Positions 21,283 to 34,900 of a stretch of DNA of 64,000 nt are shown here, piece by piece. The stretch comes from Candidula unifasciata (taxonomy: Eukaryota > Mollusca > Gastropoda > Stylommatophora > Geomitridae): NCBI GenBank assembly GCA_905116865.2, contig CAJHNH020000569.1, forward strand, positions 675,491-739,490, in the 5' to 3' direction. The stretch's first letter is position 1; each line of letters starts with the position of its first letter. Made by a program: the position numbers and the translations under genes. The notes below the pieces were generated by a model. The model had not been told where the DNA came from. It did no database searches and saw nothing but the letters and a program-made list of their open reading frames with translations.

Positions 21283-24200
21283 CTGAAAATAAACAAGAAA
21301 AAATCTGTTTACTTGCTGTTTTTAAAATGTAATAGTCATAAAAGTAACAGTGATAATTATAATAGTAGTAGGAATAAAAGAGTAGTAGAAATACAAATAT
21401 TATAATAATTATATACAATTTCACATAATACAGATTCTACATTCATCAGCATTTTCTTGGGAATTGTTACTTACTCAAGTTTTCTAAGGTATTCCTCAAA
21501 AACCACAGCTCTCCCACTTCCAAACCCTTAATAACTTTGAAAAAAGGCATCGAAAAACATTGTGATGACTGGAAAGACCAGTGACAAAAACGGCAAAGAA
21601 TTGTTTGATGAAGAAATGTTGTTTGATGCAAAACTGGCACTAGAACTTAACATCTGCAGAGAAATGTCTCTGTGTAGGTTAGAAAGCCGCACTTGGAAAG
21701 TTGGGGGGGGGGGGGGGGGGGGGGAACAAACTTACTGCCCCCTTAATAAGCATGTCATAAGAAGCAACTAATTAAAATGTTTGTTTCCTGCATATACAAA
21801 TAAGCCATATATCTAAACAGATTTGCATGCAAAACACACATTCGGAAAAGGGGGGGGGGGGGGGAGAATTAAGTCCAGAAGTGGACAAACAACCAGAACT
21901 TTCCACCAGAGTTTACAGCCGGTGAATGCTAAGAAGAAGAAGAAGAGCTGCAGAGAAATATATTAGGATGTAACTAGGTAACAATTCAGCTTAACAAATA
22001 AAAACTGGCTGGTATTAGCGATTCTCTTAACATTTCCCCTGGTTTCATTATTTCACTGTCAAGAGACAAAACCCACATCACTAACAGAATCTGGAGGTCA
22101 CCAACAGGAACCGGAGGTCACCAGCAGAAACTAGAGATAACCAGCGGAGTTGAGAAATAACAACATAGCACTTGAGTATTCCCATAAGTGCTCCATCTTC
22201 ATCTGCCAGTAAATAGCCTCAATGCTAATGGATCCAGTAGCAGTTTAATGATGTATCCTTCTGTCCGAGTGCGGAATGTTGGCCAGATCTCTTGGTCCCT
22301 TCTTCCCGCAAAAAGTAATGATTTTTGTGTACTTGAGCACTGTTCACACACAGATCTTGAACAAATCCAGCTTGACATGCATGCATGATCCAACCAATAT
22401 TTCTGCCTGTACTTTCCCCACATAGAATGCAAAGGACATTAACTACCCGAACCTCTGATGCGATCCTTAATGCTCTGTATACAGTAAGTCTTTTTCTACC
22501 ACATCTTCACAAGCTTTGTGAGACTGTTACAGCCATATTATGTGTGTAGCTGGCTCTCAAGCTAGCAAAAAGCTGCTGTGACTGCCTCCCCCTCCATTCT
22601 CAAACTAGATTTTGTGGTATCATTTATCAGGCTTTGTTGCAGTAAATGAGGTCTATTCGCTTTAGCTATAAATCCACATGCACTTTGTCTGTCTCTCAAC
22701 ACTGACCCATCTGGACAGATAATGATATCAACTGGGCAGGAACTGTCGAGAATGAGTTGTTAAATTTCTCACAATTTTTCATAGAGGCATTTTGGTCAGT
22801 CTTTTACACCAAAAAAAATACGATGAAAATATAAATTTGAAATACCTGCTTTTCAAATAATAACGAGTGCCAAAGTGAACGCTGCAGCTGGACAGCAATC
22901 ATCAGTATGCACAGGGATAATGATGCAATTATATAAAATGACTCCTGACATAAAACTCCAAAACAAAGCTCCTACTTACTTCTTTCGGGACACTGATGTA
23001 GTCGGACAGTGTTGTCAGCAGATATACTCAACAAGTTGAAATCCTGCTTTCCTGTTATGGCTTTAGCTACTTCCGAAGACGGCAAAAACTCCACGCCTGT
23101 CACAAATATACTGTGTGCTTCGTTGACATGGTACAACCGCTGTAACATATGACCAAACCATTCACAAAACAATTGTATTAAAGCTTTTATTGGGAGAGGC
23201 GGATGCTGGTCCTCTCCACAGTGTCTAAAAAGGTGCCAGTGCTCACCACAAAGTGTCTAAAAAGGTGCCAGTTCTCACCACAAAGTTTCTAAAAAGGTGC
23301 CAGTTCTCACCACAAAGTGTCTAAAAATGCCAGTTCTCACCACAAAGTGTCTAAAAAGGTGCCAGTTCTCACCACTAAGTGTCTAAAAAGGTGCCAGTTC
23401 TCACCACAAAGTGTCTAAAAAAGGTGCCAGTGCTCACCACAAAGTGTCTAAAAAAGGTGCCAGTGCTCACCACAAAGTGTCTAAAAAAGGTGAGAAGTTC
23501 TCACCACAAAGTGTCTAAAAAGGTGCCAGTTCTCATCAAAAATTTAAACAAAGCCCTGATAATGATCAAACAGGCACTGAAATTGGAAACAAAAGGACTG
23601 AGGCAATGAGGACGGGCAAGAAAAAGCAAAGGTGAACATTGATATTGTTGACATAAGCCAACAGATAGTTAATTGGTGGAATATTGTCTCCTCGGTGTGC
23701 TAGCTGGTTGCTAGGGGTTTTTTCGTATCTATGACATTCTGAATTCACACAGTTGGTAACCAGTAGACAAGACATCCGTTTATATTGTTTATTCAGCTTA
23801 CAAAGGTAATCAGGTCCAGTCAACGTCTACTACTGGCTTACTGGTTAGCACGGTCCAACAAGAGATGATGGCATTTACAAGTACAGACTCGAAGTCTACT
23901 ACCATCCACACTCTTTACCTTTCAGGCATTTGCTGTCCGGTTCAGCCTTCTCAGGTGTTGATCCTGTTTGCATTAGTCAGACCCTCAGTATGAAACCTGT
24001 TTCTAGGATTAGGATTATCCCAAATACAACATTTCCAGGATAAAATTCTGGCCAAGAGAGACACTGGTTGAAGCCAAACTTTATGGGCTGCTAAATGAAT
24101 TACAAAAGACATTGAAGTTCATACTAGAGACAGCACTGCAGATACAGATTATTTATTTCAAGCTAGCGAAAGAAGATGAAGAAGAAGGATTACCCCAAAG

Positions 24201-27200
24201 AGGTGTAGATAGGTCTTCACCAGTCTGAGCCAGGGGCTGCATGGTCTCGAGGTAGTGTCCGTCTCGAGTGCTAGAGTTCCCGAGTTCAGGTCCCTGTGAA
24301 GGCTGGGATTTTTTATTTTCAAGTGGACTTATAGTAATTTCCCCTGGTCTATGGGTAGTGAGATCAGATGCCCATGTGTATTGTTGCGCACGTAAAAAAA
24401 TCATTTGACAGTTGGAAATCGAAAATAGTAGCCTAACAGCGTGCCCAGGCAAAATTTGGAGTTAAAAATCTACACAAAAAAGTATTTCAGGATCCTCGCC
24501 GGTGCAGCAGAGTTCTTGCACTGAGCTGAGATTCTTCGGACAGGCTTGAGTTAGAAGAAGAACGGAGCACTTATGGGTTACTACCCATGTGCCATGATGT
24601 TGATCCACTGTTCAAACTTCAGTCTGAGCCCTGCTCTTGGGGCACCGTGACCTGTGGTTCAGCATCTTTGCCTCATAAATGTAAGAGTAAACTGTTAAGT
24701 TATGATAGATCTTACAATTTCTATTAAGACTGATGTATTATGTTGCCTCACCTGTAAGCTAAATGAGATATAAACAGATACACTTCCTGAGATGTAGCCT
24801 ACACCCAGATATATGCCGTCAGTACTGTGAACAAGAGTCAACAATAATCAATGTTAGTTTGTGGACAACAGCTGTAATATAATCAACTACACTCATATAT
24901 CTTTTTTGCAGACACCAATTTCATGAACACTGAAATTAAAAGACCAAATCTGGAGTAGCTGATTTAGTATGTTCAACCCCCGTGTGGATTCCGGGGCCCC
25001 ATTGTGGGGAAAACAAGAATAGACCCACTGCCTCCCCAAAAGCATGTCGTAAGAGTCGACTAATTGGGAAGCTTCCTTTGAAGTCCGAGTGCATCTGCCG
25101 GAGAGGCAAGGAACCAACAGTCTGTATTCAAGAGAATGAGATCTGTAAAACTGATGCACACGCAACACTCAGGTTCTGGAGCAGGACTGCAGTTCAGTAG
25201 TGGACGAGCAACCAGAACCTTCCGCCAGAGTTTACAGCTGGTGAATGTGAAGAAGAAGAAAGTATGTTCAAGTTTACAATAAGCGAGTTGAGTTGATTCA
25301 AGAACTAACATCACAGCACTCGGGGCATGCCCACAGGCAGTCAGTCCCCAGCTTCAGCAGCCAGAACAGAGTTCCAATACCACTGGTACCAGTAATATTC
25401 TGATTATACATCCGTCTTGCCTTTCCTCTTGAGCGATGAGTATCGGCCAGATTCCCTCATCACCTTCGGGTGCATCACTCTCACCAGCCTCTGGTGATCC
25501 ATTGGATTCTCAGAATTGTACACACTGTCCCACACTGGCCCTAACCACATCTGCCTTATGCACCAAGTTGTGCAGAGCTAGCCAGTCTGTGTGAAACTGG
25601 CGACATTTTGTATACAGTAGAAATACAAATAAATGTCTGTGCTGTCTCCACAATGAAGGTTGACTACAGTGTACCAGTGTTGTCTTTGGGAATATTACGG
25701 GGCGAGCGGTGAGGCCCAATTCTCTTTCCTGGTGCGACTCTAGTACCATTGTCTGAAAACCATGCAGGAAATGAACTTAAGTCTCAAAGATCAGGAAATT
25801 GTTAACTGGATTTGCTAACCACTAAGTTGCAGTAGAAATAAAAATTTCAAGTATTATATTTACTCAGGTGATGGGTTATCTTCAAAGATGGCTCTTTTTT
25901 TTTTAAGATAGAAAAAGTCCAAGAGGGTTCATTGCAAAATCAACTGGACACTACTTAGTGCAACAAAACCTTGGATATCAGCATTTATTTTGAGACTGGA
26001 GGTGGAGGCAGTCACAGCAGCAGTCTTCTGAAGGCTTCAGAACCAGCTGCACACAGGTTGGAATTTTAAGAGACTCATAGGGCATGCTAAGAAAGGTGGA
26101 GAAAGCCATGCTAGATGCAGAGTGGCTAGCATCGCTTCAGAGGTCTCGGGATCTTCCTTTCAGCGTCAGTTTTTGAAGAAGCATTTCAAGTGCCAGCCTT
26201 GGTATGTACTACGTAGATGTTGCTTACTCCAGCCTCAGGTATTCAATCAATCCATTGCCTGAGTGGTCGACCTCTAGATCTATTGTAGTTTCAGTCCCAA
26301 CTTTCTGTCCTGATCTGGTCATTTCTGATTCTGTCTCTTCTAATTACATTTGGGATAAGATTTGCTGTAGACATTTTATTTCTGTTTTGGTCTGTGTCTA
26401 ACTCTTCTAAACAGACTCACCTGACAGCAAAAGCTGAAACCATGTCTGCCCCAGCACTGACGGCTTTCCTCAAAGTGTATTTGCCGCTGTCCCAGGAAGA
26501 GATGTAACAGGGAGATTTTGCCGATCGGGTGACAGGAATATTGACTGTATAAAAATTAAACTTGTCTTTCTTGCCTTCTATCAGACCATATCTAATTTAC
26601 ACAAAAGAAAACAAAAACAGAATATAATTAATTTACTATGAGCTCTTGCAGGATTTAAAATATACTCATAATATATATTAATGATAAAACAGTTTACTGC
26701 ACGTCCTTTACAGCGGTGTTCTTCAAACCATGGGCCAGCACCCACCAGTATCCCGTGGAAAAGACCAATCAGGCCGCCAACATTTCTGCCTAATCATTGA
26801 ACTGTTCATTTTTAACCCTCTGGAGACAACGCAGCAGAAATATTGGCCCAACGCAAAGTAGCCAAAAGAACGGCTGAGCCGATCGGTCGGCCTTGTGTAA
26901 TAAAAGCCTTGATATTGGCTGGCAGGTTTACGCACCAGCCAATCAGACTGCTTCTCGCATTTCTTGCATATGTGGGCTGTTAACTGATGGCTTTCGGGAA
27001 AGTCTGATGTGTTCTGTAATTTTACATCAATTTTTTTCTGGGGTTACCCGTGCCCCAAAAATGACGAAAAGGACTGTTTCATCATAGCAACTGAAACATG
27101 ACTGGAGGCAGGAAAATGAGTAGAAACAAGTGCCAGGCGTGTCTGAAGGGCCTCCAAGGGCCTTACTTCCCAAAATAAAGGTGTTAGAACTTTTTCAAGC

Positions 27201-28888
27201 TTCATCCATACAAAAATTCACCCACATTTTTCAGGTTAGTTGTTTGTTTCCAAGTTTTATAAAAAAACTGCTTGCATTAATTATGCAAATTAGAATAGTT
27301 AATTTGAATAAATGTTGAGATTTCAGTTTCATTCATAAATATTCTGTTAGTTCATTCAATTTCCTACACGATGATATATAGTTTTGTATATGTTAATTAA
27401 ACAGTTTATTTTTTTTAGAATTTTTTGTGTATAAACTATGAGAATCACCTTTTGAAGGCTCTGTCTTCTTAGCACCAAAAATCCAAAAAAGGCTCCGTCT
27501 CTAAAGGGTTAAGAGCATCTTTATCGCACATCGGACATGACCCTAAGTGCTCCGATCTCCTTTTGAATATGTTTCCAAATGTTTTCCTGTCTCGCGGCTC
27601 CAATTAGTTTATTCAGGGTATGCAGTCTATTCAGAAAAAAATAATTTAGTTTAGTCTCTCGTATGGCATTGATGATGTCTCTCCTGTCCATATAGAGAGC
27701 CCATTCCTGATAGTCGCACTGCCAGCCAGAGCCTCTGCTCTCTCACTGCCTTTCACACCAGAATACCCTGGGACAAAAATGAAGGTGATTTTGTGACATG
27801 CTGCATTGTGCATCAGATGTAGCCAATGTTTCCGTATGTACCCCACCTTGATCTACTGTAGAATACTCATGAGTCGCTGAGCAAACATGCAGTGGTGAAC
27901 TCATGAGCAATCAACCATTCTAGGGCCTTTGTCACAACCATGACTTCCATTGTCATGTCGCTGGTGGCAGAAGCAAAGGCTCCACTGTCTTCTTTGATGA
28001 ATTTCTCTTTGGTTCTTGCCGTGAAAAGCCTTGCATTTATTGGGGTAAAGTAGGTAGTTTTACTCTTCCAGGATTGAGTCTGTAGGATGATGATGATGAT
28101 GATGATGTTGGTGGTAAAGCACCTGCAAGCAAGTTGAAGTAAAAAATTTGAGATTATGCATCTTTTCCCTGGCTACTTATGTCAGTCCTGGACTCTTACT
28201 CGGTCTTTGAGAAAAAAAATCGGAGCTTTTGAACTGAAGTGCTCCAGAAAAAGTTTGAGAATACCCTGGACCAAGAAGAGGGGGGAAAACTGACAGCCTG
28301 CATGACCTGAACATCTAGGAGAACTGGCTTGTAAACAGCATCCTCTCTCGAAAGCTGAGATATTTTGGACATGTCAAGCGCCGAGAACGATGATGGAGCG
28401 TGCAGTTTCCGGAAAATGAGGCAGAGGCGAAGGTTACGAAAGTATACAGGGCAGGGGAATTGGCGAGAAAAAAAGGGGACTTTGAGGCATGTCATGAAGA
28501 GAGTGATGTTCTGCAAAGGACAGGTGGTTCTTTATTAATATCCTACCCCAGATGACGTCACAAGACAGTCCAACATTTTATATGGTGGTAAAACTGGGTT
28601 TCTTGGCTTTCTGATGTTTTTATGACCCAAAAGTATCTAGAACTGGCCCTAACCCAAACCCACCTACCTCCTACGAGAGAGTGCAGCCTAGGTCCCACGA
28701 CTGCATACAGCCTATCTACCGCCCCCAAAATATTAGACTGTCCTGTGACCTGTGGATTTCCTGTTTGGGGTAGTATATTAATAAAGCACTGGACAGGCTG
28801 ACTGACTGAGCACCAAATGCTTAATATGCCAAAGGCTTTAACAGGTCCTTATCTAAACCTGAACCCCCTCACCCCAAAAAAGCAGAGG

Positions 28889-28922
<34 letters not shown>

Positions 28923-31900
28923 GCAGCACGCCCAGTTGGGACCAATTCTCAGTAAATGTCACTTTTCAATGAGCACCCAAAACAATACTTCATCCTCACA
29001 TTTGGGGTCATGACCCACTGATATAAACAGTGTGAGTTGAAAGTATGCAAACCTGCAAGCTCGGAATCTGTAAGGAACTGTGGTTTTGTGTGTCCAAGCC
29101 AAGTCTGAGATCTTCTTCCCATCCAGTGAGTGCCAGACACACCCGCTCTTGTCACGAGACACAGTCATTATCTGAAATTGCATGAAATGTGTGTGCGTGC
29201 GTGAGTGTGTGTGCATGTGGGTAGGTGTGTGTGTGTGTGAAGTGTACTGCTAACTGGCATGGGTGATTGTGCTTCTCCACAACCTGCAATCTCCAACAGC
29301 ATATATGTGTGTGTGTGTCTGTGTATATATAGATACATATACACACATACATATGTGTGTGTATATATACATAGGGAGAGAGAGCAAGTAATCACATACT
29401 TCAATCAGCAACCACAATTCAACAGAGCAAAGTAATCACATATTTTATTCACCAATCATCCTTCTGTTGTTCTTCCATCAAAAGTGATGATGACCACTCT
29501 TTGACCACATCATGAAACCAGTTGAGTAACTGCATTCGGAGGTGATTTATGATCCCAATATGGGCCCAGAAGGATCCAGGAAAATGCCTGTAGATAAAGG
29601 GCCAGTTATACAGTCTTTCTATCCCTTCTTCATGTGTCAGCTGAACTTTTTCTAAACGTCTCACAAGTCGCTTTGCCTCTTCAGATAGATGTTCACAATA
29701 TAGTCCAGTCTTGTGCTGCAGCCTCCCAAGTGGTAGGGTTTATATTGATATAATCACCCTTTTAAACTACCACTCAAAGTAATCATACATTTCATGCATC
29801 AATCACCCTTTTAATTTAACAGTGAAAGTGAATATACACTTCACTCATCAATCATCATTTTAATCTAACACTCAAAGTAATCTTGTGCTTCATTCTTCAA
29901 ACAACTTGTCAATCAACCACTCGAAGAAAGCACACACTTCATTCATCTATCTATTTATTAACTCAACTACCATGCACTTCGGTTATCTTATTCTTCTTTT
30001 GTCATCTCACTGATACCAGGTTGTAGCCCAGTGTCGTGGTTTTCTGTATTTGTCTTGCGCTTCTCGGGTGCCTTGGGTAATGGATTTGTTAATCTTTTTT
30101 GCAGGTTTTAGCCACACCATTTATCCATCTCTTTCTTAGTCTTCCCTCACCTTCCTCCCAGATGTTCAGATGGAGCCACTGTTTTCGTATGTATTCTCAC
30201 TAGATGGCCGAACCATTTCATTCTTTGTCTGTCAATGTAATCCAGACACAGTCTTATTCCAACATTCTCTCTAATACTGGTATTCATAACCCTGTTCCTT
30301 TATTCATCAATAATATATTTATTAGTTTCAAACAGAAATTAAAAGACCCTTTTCATGCCTTGCAGTACAGTGATGTTAGTTCCATAATATACAGACTAAC
30401 TGGTACATGATGGATGATGAGGTCAATATCACACAGGCCGCCTTTACTGCCCATGATATTACCTGGTCTCAATTTATGGGTCGGCCGACCTGGGATCCAA
30501 GCTAAAGTTTTTAAATTTAAAAAAAATCCACTTTGATGCTGATCTGAACCCTAGAACGCTAAGTCCGCATTTGAGTATCTAGCCACTATATCACTTTGGC
30601 TCCCACATTTATTAACCTAAATCAACCACTGCATTCATCAGTCATCCACCTCTCAAATTAATCATACAATTTATTAATATATCATCCTGTTAATCAACCA
30701 TTCAAAGCAATTATATATTCATGGATCAATCTTTTATATTAAGTCAAAAACAAAACTATACCTGTGTGCCGGACGGAGAGAAATCCAGATCATCTATTTC
30801 ATTTGTGTGTGCTTCAACCTCCCAAATTTTTACTAGCTCTGGGTACTGTCAAGGACAATAATAAGTATATATTTACACATCTATTTCAGAACAAACTGAG
30901 CGCTCACATTCTACTTCTGTCTTTTATTTCCAATGGATAATAAAAGACAGGTTCTGGCAACATCTTTCTGATGTGTGCAGTGATGACTTCAAACCAGTGC
31001 CTATCCTAAGCCATCATAGTATTTCTGACAAGAACCCCACAGCCATTAATTCTAGCCATTTGAATGAAAGAGCCCAAAAGAGTCTCTTGAGAATCGTCTT
31101 GTCTGTAGATATGATTCTCTCACTTATAAGGGCCTTAATGTCCAACACACTTTTATCTAACAATTTTAACATCCCTTGCTGTACTCTCCTAGTAAAGTAA
31201 AGTAAGTGAAGATCCATTTTTACGTCTTAGGGGCATCAGGCATATGGGAAGAGCATCCCATATTTTTACAGACCAATCGGCACTAAGTGGGTAACAGCAT
31301 TACGCCGGCAGTCTTTACTTCCCCAGGACAGCCATCCGGTACCCATTTTAGGCTGGGTCTACCTGCGACGCCCCGTTCCATTATAAAAACCCATACAGCC
31401 AGCAGTGGTTTCGATTGCGGTACGTTGGAATTACAAGTCGGACGCTGCGCTGTACTCGCCTGCTTCCCACCTAATTGGGTCGCTTTCTGTCCAGTATCTA
31501 TATCCTGTAGCAAATTTTATTTGCAGATGTCCTTACTGTTCAAATATGTTATGGAGATTTAGTGACAGATAAGTGAGTTTATGTATTGTTGTTTGCAATT
31601 GTATATCACTGTCCCATTTGTATTGTTAGCTGATGACATTTTTTGTTGTTATAACGTTCAATTTTCCATTCATGACTGTGGTAGTGTGATGCAGACTTTT
31701 ATAATTCTCATTTGGATTAGTATTTTTCATGACATTTTTTGTTGTTGTAATGTTCAATTTTCCATTCATGACTGTGGTATTGTGATGCAGACTTTTATGA
31801 TATGATACTCATTTGGATTAGTATTTTTCATGACATTTTTTAAACATGTAGCATAAGCCCTCAGATAAATCATGTCAAGCACTGCTATCTTTTGCATCTC

Positions 31901-34900
31901 CTGCAAAGCTCCCTTCATATCCTCCTCATATTCTGCATTACTCTTCACCAAGTTTTTACATACCTATTTTTTTTTAAAAATCTGTGCATTCCAAAGAAAG
32001 TACTTTCTAGTTATACTAATAATCGGTTTTTCTCAGTGTGTCCTGTCTAGTGCCAGCATATTTTTATCTCTTCATTCATTGGAATTAGTTCAATTCTATA
32101 AATGTGGACCACTTAAGTAATTCTGTCATACAATTTTAGTCATTCTGCTCTGCACAAACACTATTTAATGGTTGTTGATGTTCTATTAGAAACTGTTTTA
32201 GACACTTTTCATATTTCTTTTTTACACCGCAGTACTAATATGTCATAAGACTTAAATATTCTGAGTTTGATCGTAGATCTTATTTCTTCACACTTGCATA
32301 AATTCCCCAGTGCTTTGAAAACTTATCTTGCCTAGTGTATTCTTTTTTTTTTACAGGGTTCCGCTTCCGGTATGGTGGTGCTAGCTGCCCGTGTGTATTG
32401 TTGCGCACATAGAAAAATCCCTTGGCAGTTGGAAATCGAAAACAGTAACCTAACGGTGCTGCTCAGACAAAATTTGGAGTTCAAAAGCTACCCAAAGTAT
32501 TTCAGGATCCTCGCCGGTTCCCTGAGCTGAGATTCTTCACTCAGACTTGAGTTAGAAGTAGAATGGAGCACTTATGGGTAACTACCCTTGTGCCATGATG
32601 TTGATTTGTTGTTCAAACCAAACTTACTTTACTGTTTTGCTCTATTATTATTTATTATGTGACTATCTAGTCAGTGCAAGTTCCCATGGGTTAGAAATCT
32701 CTCAAGTATGATCCTGTTTAACATGTCCCCCAAAACTGATAACGACAGATTCCCTTTCTTTGACAAGCTTCCACAGCTATCCTTCTTTTCAGCTGCTGTT
32801 TTTCCTTTAGTCTCCCTGGCTGTGTTAAATAATTTGTGCAGTAGTTTAGTCAACATTTGTATCATCAATCAGCAAGTCACTTACCTAACATGGCTCTCTT
32901 CACGGCACGCCTGAAAGTATCAATGCCAATGCATCTTCAAAGTCCTGTATCCATCTTTGTGGAGGTCGATCCCTGCCTTGCTTCCCACAAACTGTACCCT
33001 CCATCAACATCTTTTCCAAGCCACCATGATGTTTGATGTGGCCAAAATACTTCAACTTTTAGGACAGGACGCTATTTATGAGCTAGTTCTCCTTGATGTT
33101 TAACTTGTGTAGAATGTCAATGTTTTTCCTCTTCTTGATCCATGGTATTCTGAGAACTTTTCTGTACCATTTTAATTCAAAAGCTCCAATCTTTTCCTTT
33201 AGTGATTGAGTGAGAGTTCACAACTCACAACCCTAAGCTGCCACAGAAAAGCTGTGTGCCAACATTTGTATATGGGATTTAACAGCTTATACTGTAATAC
33301 CATCTGGACCAGCAGCCCTCCCATCCTTAACTCTTTGAGTCCCGGAGGGTTTAGCATCACAGGCCCAAGGGGTAGTCAAGAGAGACGTAAAATTGACGCA
33401 TTATGCGTTCATTGGGCTTCTAGGCAGTAACCTGTGAACGTATAATGGGACTCAAAGAGTTAAGGAGTTAGACAGCTTTTCTATTTCTATTTTTAGACTG
33501 TATGCCCAATAAGCCTCATCACCCCAAAAAAAAATCATCAACCTTAATTTTTCCCCCTACTTTTCCTTGCAGCAAAAAAAGAAAACAGCATGTAATGTAT
33601 AATACTATTTTGCATTCTTAAACAGGTTCTTACCTTCCACACTCTCAAAAATCCATCTGCTCCAGCTGTGGCCAGATGTCTGAAGTCTGGAGAAAACCTC
33701 ACACATTTCTGGAAACCTCCATCAGAGGAAAAATCTGTAGCTACGCAACCCGTCTCTTCTATCTGGAATGTTAACTGCTTCTTGTCCCCACCATCGGCCA
33801 CCAGCGAACTTTCTGTGGCACTAGATTTCTCTGGTTTCCGTTTCTTGGCACCATCAGCGGTACCTGCAAGATTGAAAACATATTGGAACTGTGTGAGCTG
33901 CTGTAGCAGTCAACTTCTTCTTCTTCTTCGCGTTCACCAGCTGTACACTCTGGCGGAAAGTTCTGGTTGCTTGTCCACTACTGAACTGCAGTCCTGCTCC
34001 AGAACCTGAGTGTTGTGTGTGCATCAGTTTTACAGATCTCATTCTCTTGAATACAGACTGTTGGTTCCTTGCCTCTCCGGCAGATGCGCTCCGACTTCAA
34101 AGGAAGCTCCCCAATTAGTCGACTCTTCCGACATGCTTTTGGGGAGGCAGTGGGTCTATTCTTGTTTTCCCCTACAATGGGGCCCCGGAACCCACACAGG
34201 GGTAGCAGTCAACTAATTAGGAGCTTCCTTCGAATTCGGAGTGCATCTGAACGAGCGGCAAGGAACAACCAACTGCACACAAATAAGTAAGTCAAACAGA
34301 TGTTAACTCATGCAATGGCTCACAGCCAAAGTCCAAATAGACGAACAATAAGGACTTACAGAGGGTGAACAAAGCAGAAAGCAGCAGTTGTCACTTGAAA
34401 CAAAGACACACTAGGTCTTGAGAGGGTTACAATAGCCTTATTGGTTCTCGTGCCTCAACCGCCTATGTTAATCACTTTTTACGGTGCTGTGCGACAAGGG
34501 GTACCACTTTAAAAAAATGCAACAACAACAAAAATACATGTCGACTACTTGGGGGCTTTCTTCAAAGTGAAAGTGTATCTGCCTAAGAGGCAGGTAACTA
34601 ACAATCTGCATACAGACAAGGCAGATCTGTAAAATGTGTATGCAACACTCAGGTCCTGGAACAAGACTAAAGTCCAGAGGTGGACGAACAACCAAACCCT
34701 TCCACTGGAGTTTACAGCTGGTGAATGCGAAGGCAAAGGAGATGTTCTGGAGTCTGTTCAGCAGGAAGACTCTGGCAGAGAGCCATCTGGCTCCTACTTA
34801 ACTGATATGAGTTTTTGTTGAGTCTGCATGCCCAGTGCATAAACGAAAAACTTTGACTTTGTTCTGTGGTTAGGGGAATCTTTTCATGGTTATAAACCAG

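Noticed and set aside
23200..23545. Possible CRISPR-like array
   Set aside because: Units are directly adjacent with no unique spacers, and the genome is eukaryotic.
23379..23609. 76-codon ORF with repeated KVPVLTTKCLK
   Set aside because: Pure translation of the 32-bp minisatellite.
31766..31951. Minus ORF with a helical segment (AEYEEDMKGALQEMQKIAVL)
   Set aside because: It overlaps the 105-bp direct duplication and has no splice signals that fit PREB; probably chance or LINE-derived.
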